A stretch of 64,000 nucleotides of DNA from DASYTH01 sp035762905. Lineage in GTDB: Bacteria; Actinomycetota; Actinomycetes; Mycobacteriales; Pseudonocardiaceae. Made by a program: the position numbers and the translations under genes. The notes under the pieces are model-generated. The model was not told where the DNA came from and did no database searches. It was given only the letters and a program-made list of their open reading frames with translations. Position 1 is the first letter of the stretch. Each line of letters starts with the position of its first letter. Of the stretch, positions 49,904 to 59,376 are shown in pieces. The stretch lies in assembly GCF_035762905.1 (NCBI RefSeq), contig NZ_DASUCC010000046.1:22906-86905 (forward strand). Direction: 5' to 3'.

Positions 49904-50569
49904 ATGAGCGTGCTGCACGTCTTCGACATGGACGGCACGCTGCTCCGTGGCACGACCGCCGCGCTGGAGATCGCCCGCCGGCTGGACCTGGTCGGCGAGC
50001 TGGCCGCGCTTGAGCTGTCCTTCGCGGCCGGCGCCCTGGACACCCGCGGCTTCTCCGCGCGGATCGCGGTGCTGTGGCAGGAGCTCACCGCCGACCTGGT
50101 CGCCGAGGCGTTCCGGGCCTCGCCGTGGATCGACGGCCTGCCGGACGTGCTCGCCGACATCCGCGCCCGCGGCGAGCACTCGATGGTGGTGACCATGTCG
50201 CCGAACTTCTTCGCCGACGGGCTGCACGACGTCGGGGTCGACCGGGTGGTCGCCTCGACCTTCCCGCCGTTGCCGCTGCGCGGCCACCCCGACCCGGCCG
50301 ACATCCTCACCCCGGCGGACAAGGTCCGGGTGGTGGACGCCGAACTGACCCGGCGCGGGCTGACCGTCCGGCAGTGCGTGGCCTACGGCGACTCCGGCTC
50401 CGACGTCCCGCTGTTCGGGCACCTGCCGCAGACCGTGGCGGTCAACGCCAGCGCGGAGCTGGCCCGGCTGGCCGGGGTGCGCTACGAGGGCGAAGACCTA
50501 CGCGAGGCGTACCGGCTCGCCCGCGCTCGCTACACTGAACGTGGACCTCGTGCGGCGTCCATCTCGTGA
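49904..50569 (+). CDS. HAD-IB phosphatase (SerB-like)
   Basis: 221 residues. ATG 49904 with GGAAGAGGGGGG upstream. Motif I HVFDMDGTLLRG, motif II VTMSPNFF, Lys in TPADKVRVV and motif III AYGDSGSDVPLF match SerB-like phosphatases. Function could be phosphoserine or another phosphomonoester. Its last 27 bases overlap the SRP RNA gene, whose promoter is inside this gene. Confidence 0.85.
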   Translation: MSVLHVFDMDGTLLRGTTAALEIARRLDLVGELAALELSFAAGALDTRGFSARIAVLWQELTADLVAEAFRASPWIDGLPDVLADIRARGEHSMVVTMSPNFFADGLHDVGVDRVVASTFPPLPLRGHPDPADILTPADKVRVVDAELTRRGLTVRQCVAYGDSGSDVPLFGHLPQTVAVNASAELARLAGVRYEGEDLREAYRLARARYTERGPRAASIS

Positions 50570-50628
50570 ACCTCCCCAGGGCCGGAAGGCAGCAAGGATA
50601 AGCGAGCTCTGACGGGTGCACGGGGTCC
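50543..50628 (+). ncRNA. ffs: 4.5S-type signal recognition particle RNA
   Basis: Conserved apical core GGCCGGAAGGCAGCAAGG (near 50580-50597), with outer helix GGACCTCGTGC (50543-50553) pairing with GCACGGGGTCC (50618-50628). A TACACT -10 element (50531-50536) lies 6 bases before the proposed 5' end, and CCCTTTTCG follows the helix as a likely terminator. The RNA binds Ffh and targets proteins to the membrane. Position before dnaX is typical of actinobacteria. Exact ends are approximate. Confidence 0.85.
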
Positions 50629-50655
50629 CTTTTCGTCGGCGGGTAGGGTCGCGGC

Positions 50656-52506
50656 GTGGCGCTCGCCCTTTACCGCAAATACCGTCCGGCGACCTTCGCC
50701 GAGGTCGTCGGCCAGGAACACGTCACCGGACCGCTGCGCACCGCGTTGGCCGCTGGGCGGATCAACCATGCGTACCTGTTCTCCGGCCCACGCGGCTGCG
50801 GGAAGACCTCCAGCGCGCGGATCCTGGCCCGCTCGCTCAACTGCGCGCAGGGACCGACCCCGGACCCGTGCGGCATCTGCGACTCGTGCGTGGGGCTGGC
50901 CCCCGAGGGGCCGGGCAGCGTCGACGTGATCGAGCTGGACGCGGCCAGCCACGGCGGCGTGGACGACGCCCGTGAGCTGCGCGACCGCGCCTTCTACGCG
51001 CCGGCCGCGTCGCGCTTCCGGGTGTTCATCATCGATGAGGCGCACATGGTCACCCCGCAGGGCTTCAACGCGCTGCTGAAGATCGTCGAGGAGCCGCCGG
51101 AGCACCTGGTCTTCATCTTCGCCACCACCGAGCCGGACAAGGTGCTGCCGACCATCCGGTCCCGCACCCACCACTACCCGTTCCGGCTGATCCCGCCGAG
51201 CGCGATGCGCGAGCTGCTCGAGCGCAACTGCGCCGACGAGGGGGCCACCGTCGAGCCGGCGGTGTTCCCGCTGGTGATCCGGGCCGGCGGGGGCTCGGCG
51301 CGGGACACCCAGTCGGTGCTCGACCAGCTGCTGGCCGGCGCCGGAGCGCAGGGCGTGACCTACGACCGGGCGGTGGCGCTGCTCGGCGTCTCCGACGTGG
51401 CGCTGATCGACGATCTGGTGGACGGGCTGGCGGCGGACGACTCGGCGGCGGTGTTCGGCACGGTCGACCGGCTGGTGGAGGCCGGTCACGACCCGCGCCG
51501 GTTCGCCGCCGACCTGCTGGACCGGCTGCGGGACCTGGTGCTGCTCCGGGCGGTGCCGGACGCCGCGAGTCGTGGGCTGGTCAACGCCCCCGGTGACGAG
51601 CTGGACCGGATGTCCGCGCAGGCCCAGCGGCTCGGTCCGGCCGCGCTGACCCGGTTCGCCGAGATAGTCCACAATGGACTTGTCGAGATGCGCGGGGCCA
51701 CCGCGCCGCGGCTGCTGCTCGAGCTGCTCTGCGCCCGGATGTTGTTGCCGGCCGCGGTTTCCGGCGACGCGGCGGCGGATTCCGCGGTGCTGCAACGAAT
51801 CGAACGGATGGAGCGGCGGGTCTCGGTTGGGTCGGAGCCCGTTCCGGCGCAACCGCAACCGAAGCCGCAACCGCAGGCATCGACGCCGGCACCAGCACCG
51901 GCACGGCAGCCGGAACCGCCGCAGCCACCGGTGCAGCCGCGCCCGGAGCCGGCCGCCACCCCGCCGTCGCCGGTGCCGCCGGCCGCCCCGGCGCAGCCGG
52001 GCGCGCTGGACGCCGCGGGCATCCGCCGGGTCTGGTCCGAGCTGCTCGCCGTGGTGCGCAAGAACAGCCGCAGCACCGAGGCCATGCTCACCAACGCCAC
52101 GGTGCACGCGGTCGAGGGCGAGACCGTGGTCATCTCGCACACCGCCGCACCGCTGGCCCGCCGGCTGGCCGACCCGCGCAACGTGGACGCGATCGCCGAG
52201 GCGCTGCGCCAGGTGCTCGGCGGCAACTGGCAGGTCAAGACCGTGCACGCCAACGACTCCGGCGAGGCGCCGAGCCGCCCGGCCGCGCCGCCGCCGGCAC
52301 CGGTGCGTCCGGAGCCCAGTCGCCCGGAGCCGGTCCGGACCCGGCCGGCCGCCGCAGTCGATCCGGCGGCTCCGGAGCCGCCGCCGGAGCCGGACGACTA
52401 TCCCGATGACTTCCAGGAGCCGGACCCGGATCCCGGGCCGCGCAACGAGTCGGCGGCCGCGGTCCGGCTGCTCAAGGAGCAGCTCGGCGCCCGCAAGCTG
52501 GACTGA
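50656..52506 (+). CDS. dnaX: DNA polymerase III subunits gamma and tau
   Basis: 616 residues, AAA+ clamp loader. Walker A SGPRGCGKTSSA (about 43-54), a four-Cys zinc module around CGICDSCVG, Walker B VFIIDEAHM, sensor I FATTEPDK and sensor II RAGGGSARD are visible. A Pro/Ala-rich linker from about residue 395 leads to a C-terminal tau-like domain (VWSELLAVVRKNSRSTEAML). GTG 50656. Confidence 0.95.
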   Translation: MALALYRKYRPATFAEVVGQEHVTGPLRTALAAGRINHAYLFSGPRGCGKTSSARILARSLNCAQGPTPDPCGICDSCVGLAPEGPGSVDVIELDAASHGGVDDARELRDRAFYAPAASRFRVFIIDEAHMVTPQGFNALLKIVEEPPEHLVFIFATTEPDKVLPTIRSRTHHYPFRLIPPSAMRELLERNCADEGATVEPAVFPLVIRAGGGSARDTQSVLDQLLAGAGAQGVTYDRAVALLGVSDVALIDDLVDGLAADDSAAVFGTVDRLVEAGHDPRRFAADLLDRLRDLVLLRAVPDAASRGLVNAPGDELDRMSAQAQRLGPAALTRFAEIVHNGLVEMRGATAPRLLLELLCARMLLPAAVSGDAAADSAVLQRIERMERRVSVGSEPVPAQPQPKPQPQASTPAPAPARQPEPPQPPVQPRPEPAATPPSPVPPAAPAQPGALDAAGIRRVWSELLAVVRKNSRSTEAMLTNATVHAVEGETVVISHTAAPLARRLADPRNVDAIAEALRQVLGGNWQVKTVHANDSGEAPSRPAAPPPAPVRPEPSRPEPVRTRPAAAVDPAAPEPPPEPDDYPDDFQEPDPDPGPRNESAAAVRLLKEQLGARKLD

Positions 52507-52512
52507 GCCCGG

Positions 52513-53400
52513 CTACCCCAGGTAGGCGAGGATTCCCTCGGCGATCGCCGCCGCGTAGCGCTGCCGGCCATCCGGGCTGGACAGCCTGGCCGCCTCGTCG
52601 GCGTCGCGCATGTTGCCGCACTCCACCAGGACCGCCGGGCGCTCGGAGAGGTTAAGCCCGGCGAGGTCGTCGCGCGGGGATAAGCCGTTGGATCCGATGT
52701 AGGTCGAGGTCGCCAGGCCCGCGGCGACCATGCGGTCCCGCACGGTCCGGGCTAATCGCTGCGACGGCTCGCCCTGGGCGGCGTTCAGTGCCGGCGCGGA
52801 GTAGGCGACGTGGAAGCCGTGCGCGCCCTCGGCGGTCGACCCGTCGGCGTGGATGGACACCACGGCGGCGGCGTTCTCGCGGTTTCCGATCGCCGCGCGC
52901 TGGTCCACGCACGGTCCGACCCCGCTGTCGTTCGGCCGGGTCAGCACCACCCGGACCCCGCGCCCGGCCAGGATCTCCCGCACCCGGTTGGCGGTGTCCC
53001 AGGTGAACGCGTGCTCGGCGTAGCCGGCATCGGTCGCGGTGCCGGTCGTGTTGCAGGCCTTGGTCTTGCCGCGACCGGCCGGTACCGACTTGTTGATCGC
53101 GGCGGGGTTCGCGGCGTTGCCGCCGTTGTGGCCGGGGTCGAGCACGACCACCCGGCCGGCCGGGGCCGCCGGCTTCGGCGTGGTGGCCGGCGGCGCGGAC
53201 GAGCTGGTGGCCGGCGGTGGGCTGGCCGGTGTCGTGCTGACGGTGGCCGGCGCCGTGCTGGCCACCGGCGGAGCGGGCAGAGCCGGGCCGAACGCCTGCC
53301 CGGCGATCCGGTCCTGCGCGCCGCACGCCGCCAGCGCCACGCTGATGGTCAGGATTCCCCAGGCGTATGCCCCGCGTCGGGTGAGCACGGCGCTCACCAT
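52513..53400 (-). CDS. Lipoprotein N-acetylmuramoyl-L-alanine amidase (Amidase_3)
   Basis: 295 residues. Signal peptide with lipobox VALAACG (acylated Cys near residue 26), then a Thr/Ser/Pro linker (about 45-80) and the amidase domain: VVLDPGHNGG (metal His), HADGSTAEGAHGF (second His), and VLVECGNMRD with the catalytic Glu. It cleaves peptidoglycan stem peptides in the wall. It ends 6 bases from the dnaX stop, convergent. Confidence 0.9.
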   Translation of the reverse strand: MVSAVLTRRGAYAWGILTISVALAACGAQDRIAGQAFGPALPAPPVASTAPATVSTTPASPPPATSSSAPPATTPKPAAPAGRVVVLDPGHNGGNAANPAAINKSVPAGRGKTKACNTTGTATDAGYAEHAFTWDTANRVREILAGRGVRVVLTRPNDSGVGPCVDQRAAIGNRENAAAVVSIHADGSTAEGAHGFHVAYSAPALNAAQGEPSQRLARTVRDRMVAAGLATSTYIGSNGLSPRDDLAGLNLSERPAVLVECGNMRDADEAARLSSPDGRQRYAAAIAEGILAYLG

Positions 53401-53459
53401 TCCACACGGCGGGCGCGACTAGGCTGGCGGTACCACGGACCTACAGGAGAGGAACCGCC

Positions 53460-53795
53460 GTGCAACCCGGTGGCATGCCCGACATGCAGCAGATTCTGGA
53501 GCAGGCGCAGCGGATGCAGGAGCAGTTGCTCTCCGCCCAACAGGAGTTGGCCGATGCCGAGGTCACCGGCACCGCGGGCGGCGGTCTGGTGACCGCGACG
53601 GTGTCCGGGGCGGGTGAGCTCAAGTCGCTGGTCATCGACCCGAAGGTGGTCGATCCCGAGGACATCGAGACGCTCGCCGACCTGATCGTGGCCGCGGTGC
53701 GCGACGGCAGCGGCAAGGCGTCGGCGCTGGCCGCGGACAAGATGGGGCCGCTGGCCGGCGGGCTCACGGGCGGGCTCGGCCTGCCCGGGATGTAG
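53460..53795 (+). CDS. ybaB: YbaB/EbfC nucleoid-associated protein
   Basis: 111 residues from GTG 53460. The dimer helix MQQILEQAQRMQEQLLSAQQ (in parts) and strand region GTAGGGLVTATVSGAGELKS then IDPKVVDPEDIETLADLIVAAV match the family. It binds DNA and is usually linked with recR, as here (11 bases before). Gly-rich C-terminus. Confidence 0.93.
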   Translation: MQPGGMPDMQQILEQAQRMQEQLLSAQQELADAEVTGTAGGGLVTATVSGAGELKSLVIDPKVVDPEDIETLADLIVAAVRDGSGKASALAADKMGPLAGGLTGGLGLPGM

Positions 53796-53806
53796 GCGGG
53801 CGCGGC

Positions 53807-54403
53807 GTGTATGAGGGACCGGTCCAGGACCTGATCGACGAGCTCGGGCGACTGCCCGGGATCGGCCCGAAGAGCGCCCAGCGCCTCGCCTTCCACCTGC
53901 TCGCCGCGGAGCCCGCGGACGTGAACCGGCTGATCTCCGCGTTACAGCGGGTCAAAGAGGGCGTGATCTTCTGCGACCTGTGCGGCAACGTCTCCGAGGA
54001 GACCCGGTGCCGGATCTGCCGGGACGCCCGCCGCGACCCGACCTCGCTGTGCGTGGTCGAGGAGCCCAAGGACGTGCTGGCGATCGAGCGCACCCGGGAG
54101 TTCAAGGGCCGCTACCACGTGCTCGGCGGCGCGCTGGACCCGCTGTCCGGCATCGGCCCCGACCAGCTCCGCGTCCGCGAGCTGCTGGCCCGCATCTCCC
54201 AGGCCGAGGTCACCGAGGTCATCCTCGCCACCGACCCGAACACCGAGGGCGAGGCCACCGCGACCTATCTGGCCCGGATGCTGCGCGACTTCCCCGGTCT
54301 CACCGTCACCCGGCTCGCCTCCGGTCTCCCCATGGGCGGCGACCTCGAGTTCGCCGACGAGCTCACCCTCGGCCGCGCCCTCACCGGCCGCCGCGCCGTC
54401 TGA
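53807..54403 (+). CDS. recR: Recombination protein RecR
   Basis: 198 residues. Helix-hairpin-helix LGRLPGIGPKSAQRLAFH, zinc module CDLCGNVSEETRCRIC and Toprim domain starting LCVVEEPKDVLAIE are all intact. It acts with RecF/RecO in gap repair. GTG 53807; overlapping shadow frames are discarded. Confidence 0.95.
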   Translation: MYEGPVQDLIDELGRLPGIGPKSAQRLAFHLLAAEPADVNRLISALQRVKEGVIFCDLCGNVSEETRCRICRDARRDPTSLCVVEEPKDVLAIERTREFKGRYHVLGGALDPLSGIGPDQLRVRELLARISQAEVTEVILATDPNTEGEATATYLARMLRDFPGLTVTRLASGLPMGGDLEFADELTLGRALTGRRAV

Positions 54404-54473
54404 CCATCCACACCCCCCGCAGTTGTCCACAGCCGCCCCCAAACCCCCCGCCACCAGCACTTTCGCCGGTAGA

Positions 54474-55226
54474 ATGGCCGTGGGGACGCCCCCCAGGGAG
54501 CGGTGGGGGGTGGACTGGGGTGAGCTGCGAGTAATCGGCGATGGCGAGGGGTTGTTCGGCGCTGCGGTTCCGGGGGCTGTGCGCAGGTCTGAGCAGCATG
54601 GGGGAACTACTCGGGATCCTGGCGGGGGCGGTGCGGGTTGGGCCGGGTGGGGCGGGCTTGCGGAGTTGCCGGCGGCGCGGTTGGGGGCGGTGCGGTTGGT
54701 GGCGATCGATGGGCCGTCGGGGTCGGGGAAGTCGGGGTTGGCGGATCGGGTGGTGGGGCGGTTGCGGGGGGCGGGGGTGGGCGTGGAGTTGGTGCGCACC
54801 GATTACTTCGCGACCTGGGATGAGCCGGTGGGCTGGTGGCCGCGGCTGGTCGAGGGGGTGCTGGAGCCGCTGGCTGCCGGCCGGCCGGGCGGGTACCGGC
54901 GGATGGAGTGGCTGGCCGGGCGGCCGCGGCCGGGGGAGTGGGTCCGGGTCGGGGTGCCCGAGGTGTTGGTGGTGGAGGGGGTGTCGGCGGGGCGGCGGTC
55001 GGTTCGGGAGCGGTTGTCGGCGCTCGTCTGGTGCGAGCATCCGGATCCGGTGGAGCGGCTGGAGCGGGCCGTGGCCCGGGACGGGGAGGCGTGCCGCGCG
55101 CCGCTTCAGGCATGGCAGCGGTTCGAGGAAGGATGGTTCGCGATCGACGCTCCTGTGGCGGTCGCCACTGTTCGATATCCGAACGGCGGTAACCCGGCGG
55201 ATGCACCGATTCACTCAATTGGGTGA
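54474..55226 (+). CDS. P-loop uridine kinase-like protein, start uncertain
   Basis: About 250 residues if ATG 54474 is used; the true start may lie as late as GTG 54690, just before VRLVAIDGPSGSGKSG. Walker A is GPSGSGKS. A substrate region VRTDYFATWDEP and EVLVVEGVSAGRRSV (Walker B-like) match uridine kinase-type and nucleoside kinases. The first 70 residues are Gly-rich and non-conserved. The Gly-rich bias is strong here (runs of GGGG in DNA). Confidence 0.7.
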   Translation: MAVGTPPRERWGVDWGELRVIGDGEGLFGAAVPGAVRRSEQHGGTTRDPGGGGAGWAGWGGLAELPAARLGAVRLVAIDGPSGSGKSGLADRVVGRLRGAGVGVELVRTDYFATWDEPVGWWPRLVEGVLEPLAAGRPGGYRRMEWLAGRPRPGEWVRVGVPEVLVVEGVSAGRRSVRERLSALVWCEHPDPVERLERAVARDGEACRAPLQAWQRFEEGWFAIDAPVAVATVRYPNGGNPADAPIHSIG

Positions 55227-55380
55227 AGAACGGTCACGTCCGGTACTTGTCGGACTGCATATCGGACACGATGTGCGATCTTTTGGCCGGATCGTGACCT
55301 CCCGTGGTGAAGGGATGCTGAACGCAGGGATTAAGGTCGGCGGTCGTACGGTGACCCCGCACAGGTTCAAGGAGACGACG

Positions 55381-55446
55381 ATGGCCGACCCCCGAGTGGC
55401 GCGAGCCTTGCTTCGAGCGCAGCCATCGGGGCGGGGCGTGGAATGA
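55381..55446 (+). CDS. 21-residue leader ORF upstream of the oligopeptide transporter operon
   Basis: ATG 55381 with a strong AAGGAG site 6 bases upstream, product MADPRVARALLRAQPSGRGVE, TGA at 55444-55446 overlapping the ATG of the first transporter gene (55443) by 4 bases. It is Arg-rich (4 Arg). Such overlap suggests translational coupling; a sensing role is possible. Confidence 0.55.
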   Translation: MADPRVARALLRAQPSGRGVE

Positions 55447-56441
55447 CCGCACCGCTCGAAGTCACCGAGTCGGCCGCCACGGCGCCACCGGAAGCCGCCC
55501 TCGCCGGGGTCTCCCGCAAAGCCATTCAGGGCCGTTCCCTCGGCCAGATCGCCTGGATGCGACTCAAGCGGGACAAGGTCGCCATGGCCGGCGGGGTCGT
55601 CGTCGTGTTCCTGGTGGTGGTGGCCGTCTTCGCCCCACTGATCATCAAGTGGTGGGGCTACCCGTACGACGAGTTCCACTACGACCTGGTCGACGACAGC
55701 ACCGGGCTGCCGCTGCACGGCTGGGGCGGCATGAGCTGGGACCACTGGTTCGGCGTTGAGCCGATCAACGGGCGCGACCTGTTCAGCCGGGTCGTCTACG
55801 GCGCACAGTTCTCCCTGCTGATCGCGTTCCTGGCCACCCTGGTGTCCGTGGTGATCGGCGTCGTCATGGGTGTCATCGCCGGCTACTTCGGCGGCTGGGT
55901 GGACACCGCGATCAGCCGGCTGATGGACATCTTCCTGGCCTTCCCACTGCTGCTGTTCGCGATCGCCCTGGTCGGCGTCATGCCCAACGACGCGTTCGGC
56001 CTGAGCGGCAACAGCCTGCGGGTCGGTGTGATCGTGTTCATCATCGGGTTCTTCGGCTGGCCGTACATCGGGCGGATCATCCGCGGTCAGGTGCTCTCCC
56101 TGCGCGAACGGGAGTTCATCGACGCCGCGCGCAGCCTCGGCGCCCGCCGGCCGTACATCCTGTTCCGGGAACTGCTGCCGAACCTGATGGCCCCGATCCT
56201 GGTCTACTCGACGCTGCTGATCCCGACCAACATCCTCTTCGAGGCGGCGTTGTCGTTCCTCGGCGTCGGCATCCAGCGGCCCGTGCCGAGCTGGGGCGAC
56301 ATGCTGCAGGACGCCGCGAAGTGGTACCAGACCGACACGCAGTACATGCTGCCGTCCGGTTTGGCGATTTTTATCACAGTGTTCGCGTTCAACCTTTTCG
56401 GCGATGGTTTGCGTGACGCGCTCGACCCAAGGGCACGATGA
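55443..56441 (+). CDS. oppC: Oligopeptide ABC transporter permease (OppC/DppC type)
   Basis: 332 residues, about six membrane helices, with a large outer loop between helices 1 and 2 (PYDEFHYDLVDDSTGLPLHG) as in OppC. The ATPase-coupling EAA motif is FIDAARSLGARRPYILFREL. ATG 55443 overlaps the leader ORF. The substrate class is peptides by family; specific ligand unknown. The gene order (C, SBP, B, D, F) is unusual. Confidence 0.88.
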   Translation: MTAPLEVTESAATAPPEAALAGVSRKAIQGRSLGQIAWMRLKRDKVAMAGGVVVVFLVVVAVFAPLIIKWWGYPYDEFHYDLVDDSTGLPLHGWGGMSWDHWFGVEPINGRDLFSRVVYGAQFSLLIAFLATLVSVVIGVVMGVIAGYFGGWVDTAISRLMDIFLAFPLLLFAIALVGVMPNDAFGLSGNSLRVGVIVFIIGFFGWPYIGRIIRGQVLSLREREFIDAARSLGARRPYILFRELLPNLMAPILVYSTLLIPTNILFEAALSFLGVGIQRPVPSWGDMLQDAAKWYQTDTQYMLPSGLAIFITVFAFNLFGDGLRDALDPRAR

Positions 56442-56493
56442 CCGGAGCTTTCATTCCGGCCGACTTCCAGAAAGAGAAGGGTGCAATAGCAAG

Positions 56494-58269
56494 ATGAAAA
56501 GAAACCGCATGATATCCGCGGTTGCCGCCGGCTCAGCGTTGCTCATGGGTCTCGCGGCCTGCGGTGGCTCCTCCAACGATGCCGACAGCGGAAGCAGCGG
56601 CGGAAGCACCACCACCGCTGCGTACAACGCGGCGATCGGAAAGGTGTTCAACCCTTCCGACAAGAAGGGCGGCACCCTGAAGTTGGCCAACTCGGGTGAC
56701 TGGGACTCGGTCGACCCGGGCGACACCTACTACGGCTTCTCGTGGAACTTCCTGCGCAACTACGGCCGGTCGCTGCTGGTCTTCAAGTCCGCCCCGGGCG
56801 CGGAGGGCAACTCGCTGGCGCCTGACCTGGCCGAGGGTCTCGGCACGCCGAGCAACGACGCCAAGACGTGGACCTACAAGCTGCGCAAGGGCATCAAGTT
56901 CGAGGACGGCACCGAGATCAAGTCCAAGGACGTCAAGTACGCCGTGGCCCGGCAGTTGGACAAGGAGACCCTGCCCAACGGCCCGACCTACCTCAACGAC
57001 CTGCTCGACCTGCAGGGCTATGAGGGCCCGTACAAGGACAACGACCCGACGATGGCCAAGTTCACGGCCGTCGAGACGCCGGACGACTACACGATCGTCT
57101 TCAAGCTGAGCAAGTCGTTCTCGGCGTTCGACTACATCGCCGCACTGCCGGCCACCGTCCCGGTTCCGGCCGCCAAGGACACCGGCACCAAGTACAAGGA
57201 GCACCCGGTCTCCTCCGGCCCGTACAAGTTCGAGGTCAACGAGGTCGACAAGCGGGTCGTCCTGGTGCGCAACGACCAGTACGACCCGGCCACCGACCCG
57301 GCCTCGGGCCGCAAGGCGCTGCCGGACCGCATCGAGGTCGAGCTGAAGGCCAACGCCGCGGACGTGGACAACCGGCTGCTGGACGGCACGCTTGACGTCG
57401 ACATCGCCGGCACCGGCGTGCAGACCGAGACCCAGCCGAAGATCCTCAACGACCCGGAGCAGAAGAACCGCGCGGACTCGGCGCCGAACGCCCGCCTGTG
57501 GTACTCGGGCATCAACTCCGATGTCGCGCCGCTGGACAACGTGCACTGCCGCAAGGCCATCATGTACGCCGCGGACCACGCCGGCTACCAGCGCTCCTAC
57601 GGTGGCGCCGAGGCCGGTGGCGACATCGCGACCAACATCATGCCGCCGCAGATCCCGGGCTTCCAGAAGAACGACCAGTACGGGTTCGAGACCGACAAGA
57701 GCGGCAACGTCGAGAAGGCCAAGCAGGAACTGCAGCAGTGCGGCAAGGCGGACGGTTTCACCACCAACATCGCCTACCGCGCCGAGCGGCCGAAGGAGAA
57801 GAACACCGCTGAGGCATTGCAGCAGGCGTTCAACAAGGTCGGCATCAAGACCGAGCTCAAGGGCTTCCCGCAGGGCGACTACTCCAAGCTGTACGCGGGC
57901 AAGCCGGACTACGCGAAGGCCAACAACCTCGGCGTGATCATCTACGGCTGGGGCGCCGACTGGAACGACGGCTTCGGCTTCCTGCAGCAGATCGTGGACA
58001 GCCGGACCATCCGTCCCGGCGGCGGCAACACCAACATCGCCGTGAAGGACCCGCAGGTGGACCAGCTCCTGGACAAGGCGCTGACCACCACCGACAAGAC
58101 GGCGCGCGAGTCGCTGTGGAACGACATCGACAAGCGGGTCATGGACCAGGCCTACATCCTGCCCGGCGTGTGGGCCAAGGGCCTGATGTACCGGCCGGAG
58201 CGGTTGACGAACGTGTTCGTCAGCGAGGCCTACGGCATGTACGACTACACCGCCATGGGTGTGCAGTAA
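56494..58269 (+). CDS. oppA: Oligopeptide-binding lipoprotein (SBP family 5)
   Basis: 591 residues. Signal peptide MKRNRMISAVAAGSALLMGL with lipobox AACGG (Cys near 23). The SBP_bac_5 pattern is visible: YKLRKGIKFEDGTEIKSKDVKYA (in parts), SSGPYKFEVNE and the hinge VELKANAADVDNRLL. It captures peptides outside the membrane for OppB/C. ATG 56494 with AAGAGAAGGG upstream. Confidence 0.9.
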   Translation: MKRNRMISAVAAGSALLMGLAACGGSSNDADSGSSGGSTTTAAYNAAIGKVFNPSDKKGGTLKLANSGDWDSVDPGDTYYGFSWNFLRNYGRSLLVFKSAPGAEGNSLAPDLAEGLGTPSNDAKTWTYKLRKGIKFEDGTEIKSKDVKYAVARQLDKETLPNGPTYLNDLLDLQGYEGPYKDNDPTMAKFTAVETPDDYTIVFKLSKSFSAFDYIAALPATVPVPAAKDTGTKYKEHPVSSGPYKFEVNEVDKRVVLVRNDQYDPATDPASGRKALPDRIEVELKANAADVDNRLLDGTLDVDIAGTGVQTETQPKILNDPEQKNRADSAPNARLWYSGINSDVAPLDNVHCRKAIMYAADHAGYQRSYGGAEAGGDIATNIMPPQIPGFQKNDQYGFETDKSGNVEKAKQELQQCGKADGFTTNIAYRAERPKEKNTAEALQQAFNKVGIKTELKGFPQGDYSKLYAGKPDYAKANNLGVIIYGWGADWNDGFGFLQQIVDSRTIRPGGGNTNIAVKDPQVDQLLDKALTTTDKTARESLWNDIDKRVMDQAYILPGVWAKGLMYRPERLTNVFVSEAYGMYDYTAMGVQ

Positions 58270-58311
58270 GCAGTTCGTGAATTAGCACTCAAAGGTAGGT
58301 GAAGGCACCGG

Positions 58312-59376
58312 GTGACCGGTGGGCCCGATCGGGGTCCACCGGTCACCTTCGCCGCCGACGTGGTCACGTACATCATCCGCCGCCTGATCGCAGCAGTGAT
58401 CCTGCTCTTCGTGGTCAGCGCGGTCACCTTCGCGATCTTCTTCCTGGTTCCGCGGATCGCCGGCTTCACCGCCGACGACCTCGCCTCGCGGTACACCGGC
58501 AAGACGGCCGGGGCCGAGCAGACCCATGAGATGGCCGTGAAGCTCGGCTTCACCGACCCCATGTACGAGCAGTACGGACGGTTCGTCAAGGGCCTGGTCG
58601 CCGGCCGTGACTTCGACACCGGGCCGTCGGTCGAGCACTGCCCGGCGCCCTGCTTCGGCTACTCGTTCATCAAACAGGTGCCGGTCTGGCCGGAGATCGT
58701 CGGCCGGATGCCGGTCACGCTCTCGCTGGCGTTGGGCGCGGCGATCATCTGGCTCGGGTTCGGCATCGGCACCGGCGTGATCTCGGCGCTGCGCAGAGGC
58801 ACCTTCTTCGACCGGGCCTCGATGGGCATCGCGCTGGCCGGGGTGTCCCTGCCGATCTTCTTCACCGGTCTGCTGGCCCTGTCGGTCTTCAGCTACGCGC
58901 TGGACGTGACCCCTCCTGGCGGCACCGATCCGACCGAGTCGGGCAACAACCCGCTCGAGTGGGCGCACGCGCTGCTGCTGCCCTGGATCACGCTCGCCTT
59001 CCTGTACTCCGCCGGGTACGCCCGGCTGACCCGGGCCGGCATGCTGGAGACGATGAACGAGGACTTCATCCGTACCGCCCGGGCCAAGGGCCTGACCGAG
59101 CGCCGGGTCGTGACCAAACACGGGTTGCGCTCGGCGCTCACCCCGATCGTGACGATCTTCGGTCTCGACCTCGGCCTGCTGCTCGGCGGCGCCATCCTGA
59201 CCGAGAAGACGTTCGGGCTGCCGGGAATCGGCAAGTGGGCGGTCGACTCCATCCAGAACAACGACCTGCCCGTGGTTCTCGGGGTCACGATGGTCGGCGC
59301 CTTCTTCGTCGTCATCGCGAACCTGGTGGTGGACCTGATGTATGCCGTGATCGACCCGAGAGTGCGGTTGGGATGA
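58312..59376 (+). CDS. oppB: Oligopeptide ABC transporter permease (OppB/DppB type)
   Basis: 354 residues. First helix IIRRLIAAVILLFVVSAVTF, a periplasmic-type loop, and EAA motif FIRTARAKGLTERRVVTKHGLRSALTP (in parts) are typical. GTG 58312 is used; a later GTG at about 58360 would remove the Gly/Pro-rich first 16 residues. Stop overlaps oppD start. Confidence 0.88.
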   Translation: MTGGPDRGPPVTFAADVVTYIIRRLIAAVILLFVVSAVTFAIFFLVPRIAGFTADDLASRYTGKTAGAEQTHEMAVKLGFTDPMYEQYGRFVKGLVAGRDFDTGPSVEHCPAPCFGYSFIKQVPVWPEIVGRMPVTLSLALGAAIIWLGFGIGTGVISALRRGTFFDRASMGIALAGVSLPIFFTGLLALSVFSYALDVTPPGGTDPTESGNNPLEWAHALLLPWITLAFLYSAGYARLTRAGMLETMNEDFIRTARAKGLTERRVVTKHGLRSALTPIVTIFGLDLGLLLGGAILTEKTFGLPGIGKWAVDSIQNNDLPVVLGVTMVGAFFVVIANLVVDLMYAVIDPRVRLG

